From an uncultured archaeon (lineage in GTDB: Archaea > Thermoplasmatota > E2 > DHVEG-1): DNA of 39,797 nt. This document shows, piece after piece, positions 34,266 to 39,797 of this stretch. Location: contig CABMCU010000026.1 in the NCBI GenBank assembly GCA_902384685.1, forward strand, positions 1-39,797, in the 5' to 3' direction. The notes under the pieces are model-generated. The model was not told where the DNA came from and did no database searches. It worked only from the letters and a program-made list of their open reading frames with translations. A program made the translations under genes and the position numbers. Each line of letters starts with the position of its first letter. Positions within the stretch are counted from its first letter, which is position 1.

Positions 34266-35030
34266 ATGGAGAAAATTGGGATGGATTACAAGGTATCGAT
34301 AGAAGATAAAAGAGTTGGTACTGGAATTGAAGGTCTTGATGGTCTGTTGCAAGGTGGCTACCCAACAGGGAGTGTCACCTTAGTTGCAGGAACTCCTGGT
34401 ACTGGGAAGACTATTGTATGTTTTCAATACCTTAACGCAGGAATTAAAAATGGAGAAAAATGTTTGTATTTGACCTCTGATGAACGGATTCACAACCTAG
34501 TCAATCAAGCCAAGAAATTTGGGTTTGATTTTGATGCAGCGATGAAAAGCGATCAGCTAAAAGTAATGTACCTTGATTTGGAGAAACACGCGGTTCATAA
34601 ACAGATGGAAGAAGAGGTCCGAAATGGAAAGTATTCACGAGTTGTTCTTGGCTCACTAACACAACTCTAAGAAATGCCGGTGTGGGTGGTGAACCGAGGA
34701 TCAGAGATAATCCCCACAGATGATCTCATGGGAAGCGCACCCATTCCTCTTGATTCAATTCAAGCAACGCGGATGCATGTTCGTCGACTTCTGTCTATTC
34801 TTGAGGAAGATGAATGTACCGCACTGGTGACGTCAGAAATTGCTGAAGGATCTCGGAATCTCTCAAGGGATTCGGTCTCTGAATTCCTTGTTGATGGTAT
34901 CCTTGTGCTTGATTTAGATCCTTCGATGGACCGCAGGAAACTCACCATACGCAAAATGCGCGGGACTAAACATACGTTAAAACCACGTGATATCGAAATA
35001 AACAGCAAAGGCGGCATCCGGGTTCTTTAA
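34266..35030 (+). pseudogene. KaiC-like RecA-fold ATPase, interrupted by one stop codon
   Basis: Both halves read in one frame and together resemble a single-domain KaiC/RadA-like ATPase of about 255 codons. The first half (34266-34667) has Walker A, GTPGTGKT, preceded by GIEGLDGLLQGGYPTGSVTL, and a TSDER segment. It ends at TAA (34668-34670). An in-frame ATG at 34674 opens the second half, which contains MPVWVVNRGSEIIPTDD, ALVTSEIAEGSRNLSRD, FLVDGILVLDLDP and RKLTIRKMRGTKH. Walker B, normally VVIDSLT, here reads VVLGSLT, so its Asp is lost. This favours a decaying gene, but a sequencing error at the stop, or a split two-chain ATPase by reinitiation at 34674, remains possible. A gtgaaATG start context precedes 34266. 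Confidence 0.75.
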
Positions 35031-35091
35031 CCTCTTTTTTTTTACGAAAAAGACAAAAGATAAAGAATCCTTCCCCTGTTATCGATTTGCT

Positions 35092-35658
35092 ATGAATGAA
35101 AGAATTCTCCCTAGTCCAGTGCTGCAAACACTCTTTGTTTCACGAGAAACAAGCAATTGTCCGTTGATCTCTGAGATGATAAAACTTGGTAAAAGACTCG
35201 AAGAGATCGGACTTGTTGACAAGGAAACAGGTATTGTAAGTCTTAATTATGGTAAACGCCTTCTTATTAACGCAAAAAACATTGATGTTAAAAAGATGAA
35301 TCAACAAGACGTCGTAGAGATCGTTGATTATGATCCTCTGAAGAACGTTATGATGGTGATAGGAACAAAAAACCCATGTTTGGAGACACCAGTGCACTGG
35401 ATCATTCAAAAAGCGCGTCACGATATCAACGCACTTCTGCAGATCAACAGCACAACCTTATTTGAAAGACTTAAAGGAACACTTCCAACAACAGAAAAAG
35501 AAACCCAACCAATAACACTTGATCGTGCAAAAGAAATCTTAAAGACACTACGAGCCGGAAAAACAATTCTGATAAAAAATGAAGGAATCTTATTTGTAGG
35601 GATTAACATAAAAGAAATACAAGAGACCCTTCTTAATTATCTAGGAGTACAGAAATGA
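35092..35658 (+). CDS. Class II aldolase-fold protein lacking zinc ligands
   Basis: A 188-residue protein that aligns with class II aldolases/adducin-type domains. E98 in PCLETPVHWII keeps the acid/base position, and the fold landmarks ETGIVSLNYGKRLLIN (~46-60) and ARHDINALL (~108-116) are in place. The zinc-site HxH normally after INAVV is here QIN (117-119), and the later NHG is NEG (163-165), so all three metal histidines are replaced. It is therefore unlikely to be a working zinc aldolase, and could act on another substrate or be a structural partner. The stop overlaps the mtnA start by four bases, so the two are translationally coupled. Confidence 0.75.
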   Translation: MNERILPSPVLQTLFVSRETSNCPLISEMIKLGKRLEEIGLVDKETGIVSLNYGKRLLINAKNIDVKKMNQQDVVEIVDYDPLKNVMMVIGTKNPCLETPVHWIIQKARHDINALLQINSTTLFERLKGTLPTTEKETQPITLDRAKEILKTLRAGKTILIKNEGILFVGINIKEIQETLLNYLGVQK

Positions 35659-36614
35659 ACATAAATGGAACGCAGTACCGAGCGATATGGCAAGATGGGA
35701 ACGTCATTCAATTTATTGATCAGAGGAAACTACCATATTCCTTTGAGATCTTTACCGCAAGAACTGTCGATGATGTTGCCTTTGCAATCAAAGAAATGGT
35801 GGTTCGTGGTGCCCCAGCTATTGGTGCTGCCGCTGCGTATGGTATGGCTCTCGGAGAAAAAGAAGCTCAAAAATCTGCAGACATCTTAAGATCATCCCGT
35901 CCCACCGCCTATGATCTCTTCTATGCTATTGAATATATGGTACACGCGATCAGTCATAGAGAAAATGCATTTGTTGCTGCATCAACCTACGTTGAAGATA
36001 TCATAACCCGCTGCAAGAAAATAGGGGAGAACGGCGAGAAGCTCATCAACGACAACACGAGGATTTTAACACATTGTAATGCCGGTGCGTTAGCCACGGT
36101 GGATTACGGTACGGCACTCGCGCCGCTACGAGCAGCTCATGAAAAGAACAAAAAAATTTTTGTGCTCGTGGATGAAACACGGCCACGACTCCAAGGGTTA
36201 TTAACCGCTTGGGAACTCTATCAAGAAAATATTCCTCATGCACTTATTGCTGATAATGCGGCCGGATATTTCATGAAAAACAAAGAAATCGACCTTGTGA
36301 TTGTTGGTGCGGATAGGATTGCAAAAAACGGTGATTTCGCAAACAAAATAGGGACCTATGAGAAAGCAGTGCTTGCCAAGGAAAACGATATTCCTTTTTA
36401 TATCGCTGCACCGGTGAGTACATTTGATCCGAAGTTAAAAGATGGATCACAGATTGTTATTGAAGAACGTGGGAGAAAAGAACTTACAGAGATTAAAGGC
36501 ACGACTATAATGCCTGATTGGATATCGGTAAAAAACCCTGCGTTTGATGTCACACCCCAGAAATATGTTACTGGATATATCACTGAGAGTGGGATACGGA
36601 AAAAATGGTTGTAA
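35655..36614 (+). CDS. mtnA: S-methyl-5-thioribose-1-phosphate isomerase
   Basis: A 319-residue enzyme of methylthioadenosine salvage that isomerises methylthioribose-1-phosphate to methylthioribulose-1-phosphate. Motifs seen are VVRGAPAIGAAAAYGMAL (~49-66), THCNAGALATVDYGTALAPL (~136-155) with the active-site Cys, VDETRPRLQG, and GADRIAKNGDFANKIGTY (~217-234) with the active-site Asp. The related ribose-1,5-bisphosphate isomerase family lacks the CNAGALATVDYGTA form, so MtnA is the better fit. In some bacteria MtnA works with a class II aldolase that splits its product; here the partner is a metal-less paralogue, which puts that pathway in question. Confidence 0.9.
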   Translation: MNINGTQYRAIWQDGNVIQFIDQRKLPYSFEIFTARTVDDVAFAIKEMVVRGAPAIGAAAAYGMALGEKEAQKSADILRSSRPTAYDLFYAIEYMVHAISHRENAFVAASTYVEDIITRCKKIGENGEKLINDNTRILTHCNAGALATVDYGTALAPLRAAHEKNKKIFVLVDETRPRLQGLLTAWELYQENIPHALIADNAAGYFMKNKEIDLVIVGADRIAKNGDFANKIGTYEKAVLAKENDIPFYIAAPVSTFDPKLKDGSQIVIEERGRKELTEIKGTTIMPDWISVKNPAFDVTPQKYVTGYITESGIRKKWL

Positions 36615-36948
36615 CAGCGAAGAAAACCATCTATGAACAAACCGTCCTTTGATAAATATCGCAGAAGAACTAACTTTGTAATGGATGTGCATGACACTGG
36701 AAGGTTGGGTCAAGGTTGATGGTGAGTAATTTTTTTTGTTGGGTCCTAGAGAAAAGTTTTTGGACACTAGTAAGGTTGCTCAGTGCTGTGTCATAGTTGG
36801 AAAGCATCTATTATTCGCAAGATTCAAAGTCTTGTAAAAACCATCTATTTAGGGATATAAAAATAAGAAATCTGAAAACCCCGTGTTTTCAAATTATACA
36901 AAAATGATAATAAAAGAAAAAAATAAAAAAAGAAAAAAAGGGTAGGGT
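36615..36948. other. Intergenic region without gene
   Basis: 334 bp between mtnA and the second Asp-box protein, which converge. It contains an AT-rich A-run at 36911-36939 that is a minus-strand T-tract and probably terminates the secreted-protein transcript. A 28-codon plus-strand frame at 36633-36719 is too short to accept. Confidence 0.5.
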
Positions 36949-38550
36949 TTATGCTAACTTGGTTACGAAGAATAATAATAGTTTTCCACTTACTGTTTTA
37001 GTCACAGAACCTGCAGTTATGGTAGCGCTAATCGTACCAAATCCAAGCATGAGGCCCGTCTTTATCGTGACTGAGGCACCAGGCGCAAGAGTCGCTATTG
37101 TCCCACTTTTTTCTTTGCCTACAAAGATCGTGCCAGTTGATGTAATGCTCCAGTCTACATTCTCCGCGGCTCCAGTGCCACTATTTTTTATCACAGCACT
37201 GACTCCGACGCCACCTGAGACCGATTCAATACCAAGGATTGGTGTCTTGATAGTCATAGGTGCGAAATAAATTGTATTGTCTGACTCGTAAGCAGAGCCC
37301 ATCAGACATACATCAGTACTTTGAATACTTTCCTCTACTGATACTTGCTCTGGTGTGGACCAAGTGGCTCCTCCATCTTCAGTGACGGTAGAATATACAA
37401 CTCCGCTCTTAATGAATTCACATACTGCCTTGTTTTGGCCATAATGTGATATTCTCGGTTGTTCTGCACCTGTGATAATTGTTGTTTCAGAGAAAGTACC
37501 ATTATGCACCGGATCATCAGCATGGTACGCAATAATGTTTCCAGCTCTTTCTGAGACAATGATAACATTATCTTTATATGCGGAAACATCAAGGTTATTA
37601 TTATTTCCTGATGTTATTAAATGCGTCTCCCAAGCGTTTTCATGAATAGGAGATCCTTGATATGTGCCCCATTGTCCAAAGTCCATCATAAACAGATAGA
37701 TATCGAGATATCCTGAATTATTATAGTCAACATAATTGTATACAGCATAGCTAATTAACGTATCTTGATCTATATCTGAACTTGTAGATGTTCCACCATT
37801 TAGTGTACCCGGTGTATCCGTTAATGTATAAATCCATGCACTATACTCAGAACCACTGATGTACGAAAAGAAACCTGTTTGTCCACCTATATTACCGTGA
37901 TCTCCAATCATTGAATAACAACCAAACGCCCATGCATTTTCTGCTGGATCAGCGGCGGTATAACCTCCACATGCTACATCAATAAAGTTTGTATAACCAG
38001 CACCTACATCATTCCAGGTATAATATGGACAATAATATCCCGTTGTTTGATCAGAAGGATCTGAAATTTGTATTGCATACCCTGCGCCACCATCGTTATC
38101 TAAACCATTAGGGCACATAGTTGCAATCAGTCTTCCATCTCCACAACCATCAACATCTGGTAGCGTCGGTGGTTCTTCAATCGTCCAGCCGATACCATCA
38201 GACCATGTTGTTCCTGCATCCATGGATGCTGAAAAGTAAACGTTTGGTGAATCGACATCATTCCATCCTAATACCATGGCAGATCCACTATTTGCAATTG
38301 CCGGGGTAATTCCTGGAAATAGAGAGGTACCTAACGTGTTCGAAGGTTGTGAACATATCTTTTTATTTTCTAAAGTTTGAGGATTAGCAAGATCTGTGGG
38401 TTTAATATTTGTTTTATTTGTTTGTGTTATCACTTTATTTGTAGTTGTCTCTGGTGCTTGTGCGATAATATTCACGGTAGACAGCATTAACAGCCCAACA
38501 ATAACCAACGTTATTGTTTCTAGATAGATTGTTTTTTTTATGCTTTTCAT
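36949..38550 (-). CDS. Secreted Asp-box (BNR-like) protein with shared C-terminal domain
   Basis: A 533-residue protein with a signal peptide (~residues 11-31, ETITLVIVGLLMLSTVNIIA). Asp-box-like motifs occur at 109-116 (SMDAGTTW) and 390-397 (TEDGGATW). The overall plan matches the protein at 28162-29760, though the bodies are diverged. Cysteines are frequent (e.g. CGDGRLIATMC) and may form disulfides. Residues ~438-533 are the shared C-terminal domain, ending LLLFFVTKLA like the C25 peptidase. About 56 bp of the domain (37085-37140) are nearly identical at the DNA level to the other two genes. Function is unknown; a surface or secreted binding role is likely. Confidence 0.8.
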   Translation of the reverse strand: MKSIKKTIYLETITLVIVGLLMLSTVNIIAQAPETTTNKVITQTNKTNIKPTDLANPQTLENKKICSQPSNTLGTSLFPGITPAIANSGSAMVLGWNDVDSPNVYFSASMDAGTTWSDGIGWTIEEPPTLPDVDGCGDGRLIATMCPNGLDNDGGAGYAIQISDPSDQTTGYYCPYYTWNDVGAGYTNFIDVACGGYTAADPAENAWAFGCYSMIGDHGNIGGQTGFFSYISGSEYSAWIYTLTDTPGTLNGGTSTSSDIDQDTLISYAVYNYVDYNNSGYLDIYLFMMDFGQWGTYQGSPIHENAWETHLITSGNNNNLDVSAYKDNVIIVSERAGNIIAYHADDPVHNGTFSETTIITGAEQPRISHYGQNKAVCEFIKSGVVYSTVTEDGGATWSTPEQVSVEESIQSTDVCLMGSAYESDNTIYFAPMTIKTPILGIESVSGGVGVSAVIKNSGTGAAENVDWSITSTGTIFVGKEKSGTIATLAPGASVTIKTGLMLGFGTISATITAGSVTKTVSGKLLLFFVTKLA

Positions 38551-38940
38551 TTTATTTCACCTCTATCAAAGGGGAAAAAGAAAAAAACTGATTATTTCCT
38601 ATTTTTTCTGCAAGAAAAATTAGTCTGGTTAGTGTACTAATTCATTATTTTAATTTTTCTTGTTGTATATCCCCCTAATTTATTGATAGCATATTCCAAT
38701 ATTTACTTCTTTGTTTGATAATTAATATTAGGCTATTGGTATTTAAATTTTTGGTTAAATTTTTTAGACAATGGCTAAAGAATAAGCACCATTTTTTTTT
38801 AAAAAGAATCATAAAACAGAAACGCCATTATTCATAAGATATAGTTATATTACGAAACAGCGGATTGTTTCTAGAATATTGTTTTCGATGCTTATGTTTT
38901 TTATTCGAATGGTGTGTGAAATAAAAGAATGGAGAGTGTA
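38551..38940. other. Intergenic region without gene
   Basis: 390 bp of very AT-rich sequence upstream of the second Asp-box gene and downstream of the small gene at 38941-39147, both on the minus strand. Promoter sequence for the Asp-box gene should lie near 38570-38640, but no clear TATA element was singled out. No RNA gene or repeat was seen. Confidence 0.5.
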
Positions 38941-39147
38941 TTATTCTACCAGGGATATTTTTGCACGTCCAATTTCAAGATGATTCCCGACGATTCGTAT
39001 ATAACAATAATCATCCTTTCCTATATATAGTGGTTCGTCGCTGAGATAGGAGTTTATTCTTTCAATGATTTGGTCGCGTGGTACAATATCAGTAATGGTT
39101 TCATTTATTTCATTTATTTCGTGGTTTTCAATCTCTTCTGTTTTCAT
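38941..39147 (-). CDS. Small acidic protein, unknown
   Basis: A 68-residue protein rich in E, I and N at the N terminus (EEIENHEINEINETITDIVP). A compact half follows: RDQIIERINSYLS, then strands YIGKDDYCYIRIVGNHLEI. The start at 39147 is supported by a gaagga ribosome-like sequence about six bases upstream. I do not recognise the family. It has no signal peptide or membrane helix. Its left neighbour is an Asp-box secreted protein on the same strand. Confidence 0.6.
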   Translation of the reverse strand: MKTEEIENHEINEINETITDIVPRDQIIERINSYLSDEPLYIGKDDYCYIRIVGNHLEIGRAKISLVE

Positions 39148-39448
39148 ATTCGTTCCTTCTATCTACAATTTTGAAACAATTTTTTCTTTAAAAACATATC
39201 CTGGGAAACGGGTAACAAATGTTCAATATCATCGAACGGTTGTGATAAAAATCATTTTTGAAGTCTTTAAAATCAATTAAACTAATTACGTGCTGTACCT
39301 CGATGTAAATAAAAGTGAGGAGCACATATTTTTTTTTATTGCCGTGATAAATTTCCGAATTGGTATTTAGGCTGCATATCTTTATATAGTAATTTTGCTA
39401 AAAATTAACATGCTAACATTTATCAAATTGGGGTAAAGGAGAGAAACC
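39148..39448. other. Intergenic region without gene
   Basis: 301 bp separating two divergent genes. A TATA-like tttatata at about 39381-39388 probably serves the plus-strand pilin-like gene, with the aaaggagag ribosome site at 39435-39443. Nothing else was recognised. Confidence 0.5.
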
Positions 39449-39797
39449 ATGCCCAAAAAAAACGTTATACTTGAATTAGAGCCAAATTACCTCGAAGATG
39501 AGGCTTTGGAATATGAAATAAAAATGATCGATAACACGCTTGATGAAGGATTACAATGTAAAACAGATGATGGTGATGTCTGTGTTGGAAAATACGAAGA
39601 TTTGCACGGTAAAAAGAGAAAAAAACCTCGATCGAAGTATTTTATGAATCGGATTAAACAGAACAGGGCCGTATCTGAAATACTAGGAACATCTCTTATG
39701 TTAATTATGGTTATATCGACATTTGGTGTTATATATAACAATGTTTTATCGACTCCTCCACCTAGTAATCCTCCCAATGTAACGATTATTGGTACGG
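39449..39797 (+). CDS. Type IV pilin-like membrane protein (partial)
   Basis: The frame runs off the window's right end after 116 codons. The segment RAVSEILGTSLMLIMVIS (residues 73-90) matches the archaeal class III signal and pilin N-terminal helix, with cleavage expected near A74-V75 by a prepilin peptidase. A Pro-rich extracellular part (STPPPSNPP) follows. The leader from the chosen start (ATG 39449, after aaaggagag) is about 72 residues, acidic and then basic (GKKRKKPRSKY), much longer than the usual short pilin leader. A second in-frame ATG at 39644 (MNRIKQN) would give a short, typical leader, but it has no such ribosome site. The gene may encode a pilin-like surface protein; the remainder is unseen. 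Confidence 0.7.
   Translation, partial: MPKKNVILELEPNYLEDEALEYEIKMIDNTLDEGLQCKTDDGDVCVGKYEDLHGKKRKKPRSKYFMNRIKQNRAVSEILGTSLMLIMVISTFGVIYNNVLSTPPPSNPPNVTIIGT

Noticed and set aside
36633-36719. 28-codon plus-strand frame after mtnA (MNKPSFDKYRRRTNF...)
   Set aside because: Too short, no family resemblance, and no ribosome site.

Overview
The window is archaeal, and its gene set points to a euryarchaeote, most plausibly in or near the Thermoplasmatota. The archaeal markers are an archaeal-type prolyl-tRNA synthetase, ribosomal protein L40e, transcription factor S, a Nop5-type box C/D protein, a full-length archaeosine tRNA-guanine transglycosylase, and the order ftsZ-secE-spt5-rpl11. TATA boxes lie about 25-30 nt upstream of starts, and some transcripts look leaderless. 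Secreted gingipain-like (C25) peptidases have been described in uncultured marine sediment archaea such as MBG-D, so such a lineage is an attractive but unproven guess. The DNA is AT-rich, with oligo-T runs after many genes.

Region by region: 1-400 holds the 3' end of a 23S rRNA and a 5S rRNA that is about twice normal size because of a structured insertion. 0.6-4 kb has a small Sm-like protein and an 887-residue repetitive coiled-coil protein. 4-9.5 kb has an M50 protease, a TrmJ-family methyltransferase, proS, a small rpl40e gene and membrane proteins. 9.7-14.3 kb holds membrane proteins, a small-molecule-type kinase, a DMT transporter and an MFS transporter. 14.3-19.2 kb has a MobB-like GTPase, a Nudix hydrolase overlapping tfs, two HExxH-type metalloproteins, a tandem pair of secreted paralogues and a double winged-helix protein. 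19.4-24.9 kb has tRNA-Phe, a winged-helix regulator, a shortened Nop5, tgtA, and the divergent NAD genes nadX and nadC. 25-27.6 kb is the ftsZ-secE-spt5-rpl11 block. 28-39.8 kb is an accessory region of secreted proteins: two Asp-box (BNR-like) proteins and a C25 peptidase share one C-terminal domain. Among them are a PHP phosphoesterase, an interrupted KaiC-like ATPase, an aldolase-fold/mtnA operon and, at the right edge, a pilin-like membrane protein.

The most notable observations are five. (1) A 5S rRNA carries an insertion of about 110 nt near its 3' side, like the one known in Halococcus. (2) The C-terminal domains of two convergent secreted-protein genes form a near-identical inverted repeat of about 235 bp, which could invert the 1.2 kb between them and swap the protein tails. 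(3) A class II aldolase-fold protein has lost all its zinc-binding histidines yet is translationally coupled to mtnA. (4) Nop5 lacks much of its coiled-coil dimerisation segment. (5) A KaiC-like gene is interrupted by one in-frame stop and also lacks its Walker B aspartate.

All calls were made by reading the sequence; no database search was run.
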